In this document: positions 12,429 to 20,827 of the stretch, piece by piece
Position numbering within the stretch: the stretch's first letter is position 1
How the letters are laid out: every line of letters begins with the position of its first letter
DNA from: Acidobacteriota bacterium
Lineage (GTDB): Bacteria; Acidobacteriota; UBA890; WLXD01
Direction: 5' to 3'
Assembly: GCA_029263335.1 (NCBI GenBank)
Contig: JAJCXS010000072.1
Location: 1-43,769 of the forward strand
DNA: 43,769 nucleotides
The notes under the pieces: model-generated
Seen by the model: only the letters and a program-made list of their open reading frames with translations
Told to the model about the DNA's origin: nothing
The model's database searches: none
Made by a program: the position numbers and the translations under genes

Positions 12429-13208
12429 CTAGAAGGGACCACCCGCGCTGAGAACGCAGACGATGTCGTCGCCGCCTACGGCGAAGCCGGGGCCGGGGTT
12501 ACCTCCCTTGGTGATCGACCTGTAGTACATGTCGAAGGCCGTATCCACGCGCTGGTTCGGGCCGGCGGAAAGGGCAATCACGGCCGACGTGTAGACGTTG
12601 CCCGCGTGCGAGTGCAGAGCGAAGACGTTGGACATGTAGCGATCGCCCCACGGGTCCGACGTCAGCTCATTGAAGTAGGGGCCGTGCCAGCCGAAGGCCC
12701 ACTGGCCAAAGGCCAGGTTGGTGAGGTCCTTGTAGTGCTCGCCACCACCACCGAGCGGATCGTTCACCAACAGATGATTGGCGAAACGGTCGGCTACGAA
12801 GGATCCTCCGGGCGGGGTCACCTGCGAGGGATAGTCAGTGGTTACCTGCGGAGCAAGGGAGGCGCCGACGCTGGGTAGCAGCCAGTTGACGTCTGTGGCG
12901 GCTACCAGACTCGCGTCGAGTGCGGGGACGGCTCCGTCGGTGAACAGCAGGCCGATGGCAACCGACTGCGTCACCGGGTCGCCCCAGAAGGCATTGTCCA
13001 TGACCTCGTCGAGCATCTTCTTCATGCTCGAGCAGAGCGCGCCGACATCTTCCTTGACCTTGACGTAGCGGGCCAGGCGATTGTAGTTGCCGAGCTGCGG
13101 CAACATGATCGTTCCGAGGATCACGAGGACCAACAGGATGATCGTTACCTCGACGAGAGTGAAACCTCGCTGCGCGCCAACTGATCCGATGGGGCGACGA
13201 CACGGCAT
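12429..13208 (-). CDS. Type II secretion/type IV pilin-like protein (GspG-like pseudopilin), orphan
   Basis: 259 residues. A short basic leader ends in QRG followed by FTLVEVTIILLVLVIL: the prepilin peptidase site is between Gly15 and Phe16, with the conserved Glu at mature position 5 and a hydrophobic helix for membrane insertion and filament packing. The C-terminal half has DPWGDRYMSNV and SAGPNQRVDTAF, resembling the calcium-site region of GspG-type major pseudopilins. It is considerably longer than a usual GspG (about 140-150), with an inserted segment around 60-150. No other secretion or pilus genes are near, so it is an orphan. GGAGG upstream supports the ATG at 13208. It lies 210 bp behind the S9 peptidase on the same strand. 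Confidence 0.85.
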   Translation of the reverse strand: MPCRRPIGSVGAQRGFTLVEVTIILLVLVILGTIMLPQLGNYNRLARYVKVKEDVGALCSSMKKMLDEVMDNAFWGDPVTQSVAIGLLFTDGAVPALDASLVAATDVNWLLPSVGASLAPQVTTDYPSQVTPPGGSFVADRFANHLLVNDPLGGGGEHYKDLTNLAFGQWAFGWHGPYFNELTSDPWGDRYMSNVFALHSHAGNVYTSAVIALSAGPNQRVDTAFDMYYRSITKGGNPGPGFAVGGDDIVCVLSAGGPF

Positions 13209-13418
13209 AGCGACCGACCTCCGCCCAGGCTCTGGGAAGGGTGTCTATCAGCTAGTGCCCGTACCCTCGCACGCTCGGCCGTCGCCGCCAATAGTCCGTG
13301 GCCTCCGATGGCCCTCGATGGCCGCCAAGGTGCTCTTGTGCAGGGCGTCGACCGTCACAGGGACGATCAGACGCCTCGTGGACGGTGGATCGCGGTCATG
13401 GACCCAGGTGGGAAGCCG

Positions 13419-15911
13419 TTACTGGCCCCCTTGCCGGACGCTGCAAAGACCGCCGTTTTCCGTGCAGCCCGGTTCCCGCAGGGTGCGCTCGAACAGTTCG
13501 AAGATGCGGCGATATTCATCGGTCCAGGAGGACGGCTCCACGAAACCGTGACTCTCCACGGGGTACGAGGCCAGCTCCCAGTTCTGTTTGCCGAGTTCGA
13601 TGAGCCGCTGCGCGAGGCGAACCACATCCGAGTAGTGGACATTGGTGTCGACCATGCCGTGCAGCATCACCAGATGCTGGTCCGGCTGGAAATTCTCGGC
13701 GAAGTAGATCGGCGACGACTTCTCGTAGGCTTCCTCGTCCTCGTGCGCAATGTTGAGAATGCGACTGGTATAGCCGTGGTTGTAGTGGGCCCAGTCGGTT
13801 ACCGAGCGTAATGCAGCTCCAGACTTGAAGGTGTCGCCAGCTGTGAACAGGCCCATGAGCGTAATAAAACCGCCGTACGATCCTCCGTACAGCCCGATGC
13901 GCTCGGCGTCCACTCCCTCCTCGGCGACCAGATAACGCGCACCGTCGACCTGATCGGACAGGTCCTTGCCACCCATCCAACGATAGATCGCCGTGCGCCA
14001 CTCGGCGCCGTAGCCGGCCGAGCCTCGATAGTCGATATCGAGCACGGTATAACCCGCCGCGGCGAGGAACTGGTTGAACTGGTACTCGCGGTAGTACGAA
14101 GACCAGTAGTTGTGTACGTTGTGCAGATAGCCAGCGCCGTGAACGAAGATCACGGCCGCACCGTTAGCCTCGGCGCCCATGTCGCTCGGGCGGTAGATAC
14201 GGGCGGGCACCGCGGTTCCGTCTTCCGCATCGAAGTGGATGATCTGCGGCTTGATCCACGGGAACGACTTCCACTCCTCGGTGGGGGAGTCGGTGACCGG
14301 AGCCATTCCCTGCAGGTCGTCCGACGCCGCCAGGAAGAGTTCTGGAGGGCGGTTGGCGAGGTCGTGGAGCAGTGCGAAGTGCTCGCCATCCGGCGACGGC
14401 GTGACGATGAAGCGCCCGTCACCAGCCGTCAGGGCCTCCCGGGTGCCCCCTTCGAACGCCATCTGGTACGCGTGCTGGTGGAAGGGCGACCCCTCGTTGG
14501 TGCTCAGAAGGAAGTTCTCGCGTGCCTCGGGAATCCTGACGCCCAACACCTCCCAATCGCCGCTGGTGAGTGCCTGTCTGTCGGTGCCGTCGGCGTTGAC
14601 GGCGTACAGGTGGGCGTACCCCGACTCTTCGCTGACGAAGTAGATACGATCGCTACCGGGGAGGAAGTCAACGCAGCCAAACGAGCAAGGTCCCGCGACC
14701 CATGCGTCGTCGTGGAGGCTGTCGAGCAGGGTGCGCTCGCCGGTTGCCGCATCCACGCTCCACAACCACCGATCCTTGTTGTCGAAAGAAACAGCGACGA
14801 TGAAGGCCTTGGTGCCGGCATCGTTCCAGCCGGAGCCGAACACGCGCGGCGGCTGTTTCTTGTCACTCTTGCGAGCCGCAGCATCCTCATCGGCCTCGGT
14901 CTCGGTCTCGGCGGCGTCGTCCGGCGTCGGCGCGGCGTCGGGCTCCAGGTCGATCCAGGCGATGTCGCCGGTCGTGGTGTCGAGCAGACCGATGCGAGAC
15001 GTACCTTGCTCGTCGCCCACCTTGCTGCGCACGGTCAGGTCGGCCGTGTAGCCGTCGTCGGTCACCCAGTCGGGAACGATCGTCGGGGTGGCGCTGGCCG
15101 CGCGTTTGCCGGCACGCACCAACACGAACTCGCCGCTGCGCGTGCTCTGCATGCCCTGTATCCGTTCGCCGCGACCCAGGTATAGCGTCTTCGGCTCGTC
15201 AGCCTCGCGTGCTTCCTTCTCCTCGTCGTCCTTGTCGCGACGCGCGGCCTCGCGGCGCACGTGCTCGAACAGCTCGAGTTGCTGCTGCTCCAGAAAGCCC
15301 TTCTGGCCCTCCGCGTCTTTCTCCTCGCCGGGCGCCGCGCCGGCGCCGTTGCGCGTGACCTGCGCGAGTCGCCCCGACTCGATCTCGAGGCGGTACAAAT
15401 CGCCGCCTCTTCGGAAGATCACCGCAGTATCGTTATCTGCGAACAGCGGCTGCCCTTCGCTGTCCTCGGTGTGCGTCAGGCGCCGCACTGCCATCGACGC
15501 GCGATTCACCAGGTAAAGATCACCTGCGACACTCGAGACGCGCCAGCGACGATCGCGCGAAAGGTCGCCGTTGGCGATCAGCGGTGCCGCCTCGTCGGCC
15601 TGTTGCCAAGTCAGGGCCTCCAGTTCGCTACCATCCGCCCTTACCCGGTATAACGACCGTTCCTCGTCCCAGGCAAGACCGCCGGGGCGCCAGGAGAAAT
15701 ACAGCCACTCGGAATCATCCGTCCAGCGGATCTGGCGCGGCGCGACCCCGACGTTCTCTTCCGCCCTCATAATGCTGGCGATCGACATCTCGAAATCGTG
15801 GCCGCGCACCGCGGCGGGGACGTACGCCGCGCTACTCTGGGCGCCGGCGGAGGCAACACTGATCGCCGCGATGAGTGCGGCGGCGGACAAGGTGATGCGA
15901 AGCTTGGACAT
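13419..15911 (-). CDS. Secreted S9-family (prolyl oligopeptidase/DPP-like) serine peptidase
   Basis: 830 residues. A signal peptide (LSAAALIAAISVASAGAQ) predicts export. Residues about 40-560 form a propeller with repeats such as IRWTDDSEWLYFSW and VTPSPDGEHFALL, interrupted by a charged, Glu/Lys-rich insert near 200-250. The C-terminal alpha/beta hydrolase carries the catalytic triad: nucleophile Ser678 in YGGSYGGF, Asp755 in HGMVDTNVH and His788 in VESHGF. This is the layout of S9B/S9C dipeptidyl or acylaminoacyl peptidases that trim oligopeptides in the periplasm. It is transcribed divergently from the osmC-like gene, with about 100 bp between starts. The exact cleavage specificity cannot be read from the sequence. 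Confidence 0.93.
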   Translation of the reverse strand: MSKLRITLSAAALIAAISVASAGAQSSAAYVPAAVRGHDFEMSIASIMRAEENVGVAPRQIRWTDDSEWLYFSWRPGGLAWDEERSLYRVRADGSELEALTWQQADEAAPLIANGDLSRDRRWRVSSVAGDLYLVNRASMAVRRLTHTEDSEGQPLFADNDTAVIFRRGGDLYRLEIESGRLAQVTRNGAGAAPGEEKDAEGQKGFLEQQQLELFEHVRREAARRDKDDEEKEAREADEPKTLYLGRGERIQGMQSTRSGEFVLVRAGKRAASATPTIVPDWVTDDGYTADLTVRSKVGDEQGTSRIGLLDTTTGDIAWIDLEPDAAPTPDDAAETETEADEDAAARKSDKKQPPRVFGSGWNDAGTKAFIVAVSFDNKDRWLWSVDAATGERTLLDSLHDDAWVAGPCSFGCVDFLPGSDRIYFVSEESGYAHLYAVNADGTDRQALTSGDWEVLGVRIPEARENFLLSTNEGSPFHQHAYQMAFEGGTREALTAGDGRFIVTPSPDGEHFALLHDLANRPPELFLAASDDLQGMAPVTDSPTEEWKSFPWIKPQIIHFDAEDGTAVPARIYRPSDMGAEANGAAVIFVHGAGYLHNVHNYWSSYYREYQFNQFLAAAGYTVLDIDYRGSAGYGAEWRTAIYRWMGGKDLSDQVDGARYLVAEEGVDAERIGLYGGSYGGFITLMGLFTAGDTFKSGAALRSVTDWAHYNHGYTSRILNIAHEDEEAYEKSSPIYFAENFQPDQHLVMLHGMVDTNVHYSDVVRLAQRLIELGKQNWELASYPVESHGFVEPSSWTDEYRRIFELFERTLREPGCTENGGLCSVRQGGQ

Positions 15912-16012
15912 ACGTTCCCTCGTGGCAAGAAATCAGGCGCGAGTAACCGATTGTCGACTCGCACGATCACAGATCATACCGGCAAACCACTCGAGCAAAT
16001 TGGAGACCAGCC

Positions 16013-16462
16013 ATGCCAGTCGCACCACCCATGGAACCCGGGGCGGTTCGTGTCGCCGAAGCCGGCGTCGGTAACTACACCCAGACCGTCACTAATGGGC
16101 GACACCAGTGGGCGGCAGACGAGCCCGCCGCGGCCGGCGGGCGCGACGAAGGGCCCACGCCATACGACCTTCTTTGCTCGGCCGTCGGCGCCTGCGTGGC
16201 AGTCACCGTCCGAATGTACGCCGAGCGTAAGGGCTGGCCGCTGGAGTCGATCTTGGTTGACGTGCAACACGGCCGCGTCCACGCCGACGATTGCGCGGAG
16301 TGTGAGACCAAGAAGGGGATGATCGACCACATCTACAAGAGGGTGCACCTGGCCGGCGATCTCGACGAGGAACAACTCGACAGGCTGATGAGCATCGCCG
16401 ATCGATGCCCGGTCCACCGGACGTTATCGAGCGAGATCCGGATCGTCACTTCGCGGGGCTGA
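16013..16462 (+). CDS. OsmC/Ohr family peroxiredoxin-like protein
   Basis: 149 residues. The core SAVGACVAVTVRMYAERKGW and a later RCPVHRTL supply the two cysteines (Cys61 and Cys132) that reduce organic hydroperoxides in the OsmC/Ohr family. An extra CAEC pair (94-97) sits in the middle, as seen in part of the family. It should act as a cytosolic thiol peroxidase. GGAG upstream supports the ATG at 16013. The gene is divergent from the S9 peptidase and convergent with the cold-shock gene. Membership in the OsmC superfamily is clear; which subgroup is less certain. Confidence 0.92.
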   Translation: MPVAPPMEPGAVRVAEAGVGNYTQTVTNGRHQWAADEPAAAGGRDEGPTPYDLLCSAVGACVAVTVRMYAERKGWPLESILVDVQHGRVHADDCAECETKKGMIDHIYKRVHLAGDLDEEQLDRLMSIADRCPVHRTLSSEIRIVTSRG

Positions 16463-16481
16463 GCTACGGCTCGCCGCCGCC

Positions 16482-16516
16482 CAAGAAAAAAGCCAGGAGC
16501 CCGAAGGCTCCTGGCT
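16482..16516 (-). terminator. Rho-independent terminator of the cold-shock gene (UUCG tetraloop)
   Basis: A perfect 11-bp stem: AGCCAGGAGCC (16491-16501) pairs with GGCTCCTGGCT (16506-16516) around a four-base loop. On the minus strand the loop reads TTCG closed by C-G, the very stable UUCG type, and is followed by TTTTTTCTT (16482-16490). It lies 20 bp after the csp stop and also separates it from the convergent OsmC gene. Confidence 0.92.
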
Positions 16517-16536
16517 AATCTCAGTCGGTCGTTCTC

Positions 16537-16734
16537 TTAGACGACGCGCACGCTCTCCGCCCGCGGACCCTTGGGGCCCTGGCCGACGTTGAACTCGACC
16601 TGCTGGCCTTCGCGAAGGTCGTCGAAACGACATCCTTCGCAGGCGGACATGTGGAAAAACATGTCCTGTCCGTCGCTCGTCTCGATGAAACCGAAACCAC
16701 GGTCGGTGAGTCGCTTAATCTTGCCTTCTGCCAT
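16537..16734 (-). CDS. CspA-family cold-shock protein with a CxxC motif
   Basis: 65 residues, the normal single cold-shock-domain size. RNP1 is RGFGFIE and RNP2 is DMFFH; they bind single-stranded RNA/DNA and melt RNA structure. After RNP2 the sequence is HMSACEGCRFDDLREGQ, where most CspA proteins have no cysteine pair; the CxxC could bind a metal or be redox active, but that is speculation. Residues PKGPRAESVRVV form the usual end. It is monocistronic, with the terminator at 16482-16516 and a long untranslated leader containing a perfect inverted repeat (16770-16788), as expected for cold-regulated mRNAs. Confidence 0.93.
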   Translation of the reverse strand: MAEGKIKRLTDRGFGFIETSDGQDMFFHMSACEGCRFDDLREGQQVEFNVGQGPKGPRAESVRVV

Positions 16735-16769
16735 CCTACTAACCTACTGCTGTATTTCGCGTCGTCCAA

Positions 16770-16788
16770 TGACACCCAGTCGGTGTCA
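16770..16788 (-). repeat. Perfect inverted repeat in the cold-shock gene leader
   Basis: TGACACC and GGTGTCA (7 bp) flank a 5-base loop about 36 bp upstream of the csp start, inside the 292-bp csp/fhs divergent gap. It could fold as a leader hairpin or serve as an operator. The rest of that gap holds T- and A-rich patches but no promoter that I can place with confidence. Confidence 0.5.
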
Positions 16789-17026
16789 GTGGCTTCGCAA
16801 TTGTCGTAGCGCACTCTTTTTTCTTCTGTCTGCGCTATCTGCAGGTAAGAGTACAGCTAAACGCCGCCAGCGCTAGGCAAAAAATGCTTTCTGCTCGCAC
16901 GCGCCTTCGCCAACTCGTGTAGCCCCGTTGCGCCGAAGAACCTAGAATAAGTCACTGCGGTGCGCCGTCTGCGGCCGCGGCCCTCCTCTGATTTGCTTTG
17001 CGCATGACCCGCGATAGGACTGCTAG

Positions 17027-18697
17027 ATGACCTTTCCGACCGATTTCGAGATTGCCCGTGAGGCGCCCCTACGACCCATTGAGGACGTTGCGGCAGATGT
17101 CGACCTGACCGCCGACCAACTTGACCAGTACGGCTCCGACAAGGCCAAACTGCGACGGTCATTCCTCGATACGATGGAGCCGAAGGCCAAGCTCGTCATC
17201 GTCACGGCGATAACCCCGACCGCGGCGGGTGAAGGCAAGACCACCGTCAGCGTCGGCCTGGCACAGGCACTACGCCGCATTGGCCAACGCGTCGTCGCCG
17301 CCATTCGCGAGCCCAGCCTGGGACCGGTATTCGGCGTCAAGGGCGGCGCCGCCGGCGGCGGCTACTCTCAGGTACTGCCGATGGAGGACATCAACCTTCA
17401 CTTCACCGGCGACCTGCATGCCATCACCTCGGCCAACGGATTGCTGGCAGCCGCGCTGGACAACCATCTCCAACAGGGCAATGCCCTCGGCATCGATCCG
17501 CGGCGGATCACCTGGCGACGCTGCGTCGACATGAACGACCGCGCGCTACGGCGCTTGGTCGTTGGCCTCGGCGGGCCCCTCTCGGGCGTTCCGCGCGAGG
17601 ATGGATTCGTCATCACGGCGGCTAGCGAGATCATGGCGACATTCTGTCTGGCCACGAGTCTGGACGACCTGGAGGTCCGGCTGGGGGACCTCATCGTCGG
17701 TACCAGCTACGAGGGCAAGCCTGTACGGGCCCGTGAGTTGGGCGTGGCCGGCGCCATGACCATGCTGCTGAAAGACGCATTCCGTCCCAATCTGGTGCAG
17801 ACCATCGAGGGTGGGCCGGTTCTTATCCATGGCGGGCCGTTCGCGAACATCGCTCATGGCTGCAACTCGCTAGTCGCGACACGCGCGGCGATGTCGCTGG
17901 GCGACATCGTGGTCACCGAGGCGGGTTTCGGCTCCGACCTGGGCTTCGAGAAGTTCTGCAACATCAAGTGTCGACTCGGCGGGATTCAGCCGCATGCCGC
18001 GGTGCTGGTCGCCACCATCCGCGCGCTCAAGCTGCATGGGGGTGCGGTCAAGGACACCCTCAGCGAAGAGAACGTGCCCGCCGTACGCGACGGCTTGCCG
18101 AATCTCGACGCCCACATCGCCAACGTGCAACAACACGGCCTGCCGCCTCTGGTGGCAATCAACCGGTTTGCCTGTGACACCGACGCCGAGGTTCAGGTCG
18201 TGCTCGACCACTGCGCGGCACAGGGCGTGGCCGCCGACATTCTCGAGATCCATGCCAAGGGAGGCGCCGGGGGCGAGAGCTTCGCGGCCAAGGTCGTCGA
18301 CGCCGTGAACTCCGATGACACGAGTTTCCGCCACATCTACGACGCCAATTGGCCAATCCAGCGCAAGGTCGAGACCATCGCGACTCAGGTGTATGGCGCA
18401 GATGGGGTGGAGTGGGCGCCGGCAGCCATGAAGTCGATCGCCTTCCTCGAGGCAAACGGTCTGGGGGATACGCCGGTTTGTATGGCCAAGACGCCAGCTT
18501 CGCTGAGCGACGACCCGACTCGATTGGGTCGACCATCCGGGTTCACGATCTCGGTCCGGGACGTGACTCCGTCGGCCGGCGCGGGCTTTGTCGTGGTCCA
18601 CACCGGCAACGTCATGACGATGCCGGGGCTGCCGAAGGAACCGGCCGCGAACCGCATGCGAGTGCTTCCAGACGGTGGGGTAGAGGGGCTCTTCTGA
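17027..18697 (+). CDS. fhs: Formate-tetrahydrofolate ligase
   Basis: 556 residues, the usual family length. The P-loop is TPTAAGEGKTT (63-73), followed by the family signature EPSLGPVFGVKGGAAGGGYS and PMEDINLHFTGD, and later EAGFGSDLGFEKF and GGAVKDTLSEEN. It makes 10-formyl-THF from formate, THF and ATP, feeding purine and formyl-Met synthesis or acting in reverse during serine/glycine catabolism. All motifs are intact. The stop codon overlaps the proposed start of cardiolipin synthase. With metH it indicates active folate one-carbon metabolism; no other Wood-Ljungdahl genes are visible. Confidence 0.97.
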   Translation: MTFPTDFEIAREAPLRPIEDVAADVDLTADQLDQYGSDKAKLRRSFLDTMEPKAKLVIVTAITPTAAGEGKTTVSVGLAQALRRIGQRVVAAIREPSLGPVFGVKGGAAGGGYSQVLPMEDINLHFTGDLHAITSANGLLAAALDNHLQQGNALGIDPRRITWRRCVDMNDRALRRLVVGLGGPLSGVPREDGFVITAASEIMATFCLATSLDDLEVRLGDLIVGTSYEGKPVRARELGVAGAMTMLLKDAFRPNLVQTIEGGPVLIHGGPFANIAHGCNSLVATRAAMSLGDIVVTEAGFGSDLGFEKFCNIKCRLGGIQPHAAVLVATIRALKLHGGAVKDTLSEENVPAVRDGLPNLDAHIANVQQHGLPPLVAINRFACDTDAEVQVVLDHCAAQGVAADILEIHAKGGAGGESFAAKVVDAVNSDDTSFRHIYDANWPIQRKVETIATQVYGADGVEWAPAAMKSIAFLEANGLGDTPVCMAKTPASLSDDPTRLGRPSGFTISVRDVTPSAGAGFVVVHTGNVMTMPGLPKEPAANRMRVLPDGGVEGLF

Positions 18698-20184
18698 GTT
18701 TCAAAGATCTGCTATTCACAGTGCCAAGCGGTGGCCTAACGGCTGCGCTTGCCATCGCCGTGCTCGGGAGTGCGCTGTCGGCCGCAGTGCATGCACTGCT
18801 GTTCAAACGCGACCCGCGGGCCTCGCTTGGCTGGATCGCCGTCAGCCTCACGCTGCCGTTCATCGGGCCGCTGCTGTACTTCGTGTTCGGCATCAACCGG
18901 ATTCGCACTCGCGCCAAACGCTTGACCGCGGACGACTCCGAGCTGATCAGGCATCGCGAAGGAAGCGGGGCACCCGAGGCCCTCGCCCAGGTGGACCGGG
19001 TGGCCTTGCTGCCAAGTGACGGGCCAACCCCCGAAACGGGCTTGCCGGGCCTGGTCCGCCTATCGCATCTCGTCACCGAGATGCCGTTGCGGCCGGGCCA
19101 GGAGGTGCGCATGCTGCGCAACGGTGAGGAGGCATTCCCAGCCATGATCGCCGCCATACGGGGCGCGCAAAAGACCGTCTACCTGGCGACGTACATCTTC
19201 GAGAGCAACGCCAGTGGCAAGGACTTCGTGGCGGCTCTGGGCGAGGCCCAGGAACGTGGCGTTCAGGTGCGCGTGCTGCTCGACGGAGTCGGCGAACTGT
19301 ACAGCTACCCGCGGGTGCGGCGGCTGCTGTCGCGAGCGGGAATCCGCGTGCAGCGATTCCTGCCGCCGCGTCTCTTCCCACCGCAGTTCAACATCAATCT
19401 CCGCAACCATCGCAAGATTCTGGCCGTTGATGGCTGCCAGGCATTCACCGGCGGCATGAATATCGGCGACCGCAGCCTCGCGGACGCCGAGGGCAGGCGC
19501 AGCGCCGCGGACGTTCACTTCGAACTGCTCGGTCCCATTGCTCATGACATCGAGGCCGCCTTCCGCGTCGACTGGGAGTTCGTCGCGGGCGAGGAACTGC
19601 CGCCCTCGGAGATCCCGACGTATCGGCCCGGCAATGTTTATGCACGGGCCGTGCTCGACGGCCCCAATGAGGATCTCGACAAGCTGGAGAGCATTCTCAT
19701 CGGGGCGCTGGGGGCGGCCCGGCAGCAGGTCGTCATGATCACGCCCTATTTCCTGCCCTCGCGAGAGCTCCTGGCGGCGATGAAGTCGGCATCGTTGCGC
19801 GGCGTCGACGTTACCGTGCTGCTGCCCGGCAAGAACAACCTGCCATTCGTTCATTGGGCCTCGCGCAACGTGCTCTGGGAGTTATTGCACTGGGACGTGC
19901 ATGTGCTCTACCAGGCGCCGCCGTTTATCCACACCAAGCTCTTTCTGGTGGACGACGAGTATGTGCAGATCGGCTCCGCCAACCTCGACCCCCGCAGTCT
20001 GCGCCTCAATTTTGAGCTGTCGGTGGAGTTGTACGACCGCGACTTCGCGGCTGTCGTGCGCAGCTATGTCGACGACGAGTGCCTGCCTGGCTCGCGACAG
20101 GTAACCCTCGAAGAGCTGGAGGCTCGTCCTCTCTGGCAGCGACTGCGCGATGCCGGGTTTTGGCTCGCCTCGCCCTATCTCTGA
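18694..20184 (+). CDS. cls: Cardiolipin synthase (ClsA type)
   Basis: About 496 residues. Two N-terminal membrane helices (LTAALAIAVLGSALSAAVHA and LGWIAVSLTLPFIGPLLYFV) precede two phospholipase-D HKD motifs: NHRKILAVDG...FTGGMN and IHTKLFLVDDEYVQIGSANLD. The C-terminus RPLWQRLRDAGFWLASPYL resembles E. coli ClsA. It condenses two phosphatidylglycerols to cardiolipin in the inner membrane. The frame stays open well back into fhs, but those residues are antifamily junk. No ATG lies near the right place: the likely start is CTG at 18694, overlapping the fhs stop as CTGA and preceded by GAGGGG at 5-nt spacing. The alternative is GTG at 18721 (487 residues). It overlaps the convergent gene at 20175 by 10 bp. 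Confidence 0.92.
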   Translation: MSFKDLLFTVPSGGLTAALAIAVLGSALSAAVHALLFKRDPRASLGWIAVSLTLPFIGPLLYFVFGINRIRTRAKRLTADDSELIRHREGSGAPEALAQVDRVALLPSDGPTPETGLPGLVRLSHLVTEMPLRPGQEVRMLRNGEEAFPAMIAAIRGAQKTVYLATYIFESNASGKDFVAALGEAQERGVQVRVLLDGVGELYSYPRVRRLLSRAGIRVQRFLPPRLFPPQFNINLRNHRKILAVDGCQAFTGGMNIGDRSLADAEGRRSAADVHFELLGPIAHDIEAAFRVDWEFVAGEELPPSEIPTYRPGNVYARAVLDGPNEDLDKLESILIGALGAARQQVVMITPYFLPSRELLAAMKSASLRGVDVTVLLPGKNNLPFVHWASRNVLWELLHWDVHVLYQAPPFIHTKLFLVDDEYVQIGSANLDPRSLRLNFELSVELYDRDFAAVVRSYVDDECLPGSRQVTLEELEARPLWQRLRDAGFWLASPYL

Positions 20185-20714
20185 TTGCGCGGTTCTTTCC
20201 AGATCGGCGCCATGGTCTCGTCGAGGAGATACAGACTCGGCGTGCCATCGGCCTGAATCGCCATCGCTGCCCGCGGGGCGCCGTCGGTGTCACGAAGAAC
20301 CACAAAGGCGGCATCGCCGCGCTCACCCACCACGACACGGGGATTGCCCTCGTCGGAGAACATGTTCAGTATCGGACCGTCGGCGGCAACGGTCAGGCCT
20401 GCACGCAAGCGGCCGCGGTCGTCGAACAGACCGAGTGCCGATCCCTCGTCGCCGACCCCGAGCTGGCCACGAACGGTACCGCCCGAATCTCGCACCACGA
20501 AGGCCTCCGCTTCGACCACACGACCTCCAGGTCCCTGCCGCGCGGCACCGAGCAGTAATATCGGTACCATCGCCAGCAGCAGGAGCCGCGAGCGACGCGC
20601 GGATCGTTCCGCACCTTCGAGTCGTTGCTCCATGTTCGCCAGGCGTAGCAAGAGTCCACTCGGGTCGTCCGACGAGTGGGAACCAGCCGACAGAGAACCA
20701 CGTCCAAAAAACAT
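20175..20714 (-). CDS. Membrane-anchored repeat protein of unknown function
   Basis: 179 residues if it starts at the ATG at 20714; the ATG at 20633 (152 residues, MEQRLEGAERS) is an alternative, and the frame stays open to 20786. A basic helix is followed by one transmembrane segment (LLLLAMVPILLLGAA). The rest is built of imperfect repeats of about 20 residues in a D-x-x-G-x-x-R pattern (VVRDSGGTVRGQLGV, GLFDDRGRLRAGL, MFSDEGNPRVVV, VLRDTDGAPRAAM, LYLLDETMAPIW), predicting a small beta-structure. I recall similar hypothetical proteins in environmental genomes but no function. It is convergent with cls (10-bp overlap) and divergent from the isoaspartyl peptidase. Confidence 0.6.
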   Translation of the reverse strand: MFFGRGSLSAGSHSSDDPSGLLLRLANMEQRLEGAERSARRSRLLLLAMVPILLLGAARQGPGGRVVEAEAFVVRDSGGTVRGQLGVGDEGSALGLFDDRGRLRAGLTVAADGPILNMFSDEGNPRVVVGERGDAAFVVLRDTDGAPRAAMAIQADGTPSLYLLDETMAPIWKEPRNQR

Positions 20715-20813
20715 AAATCGTGTCCCCGGGTTGTGGACCACTTTCTCGCTCGGGAGCCGCTTGCCCTGCTGAGCAGCCGCTGCCACAGTGTGCGGTCGTC
20801 ACCCGCCACCCGC

Positions 20814-20819
20814 AAGGAG
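20814..20819 (+). promoter_or_regulatory. Ribosome binding site fixing the isoaspartyl peptidase start
   Basis: AAGGAG lies 8 nt before the ATG at 20828. It decides that start over the upstream in-frame codon at 20720, whose translation does not resemble the family. Confidence 0.8.
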
Positions 20820-20827
20820 TCCCGCTC

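Noticed and set aside
14112..15185. Plus-strand frame of 357 codons opposite the S9 peptidase
   Set aside because: Shadow of a gene with an intact catalytic triad; no domain signal of its own.
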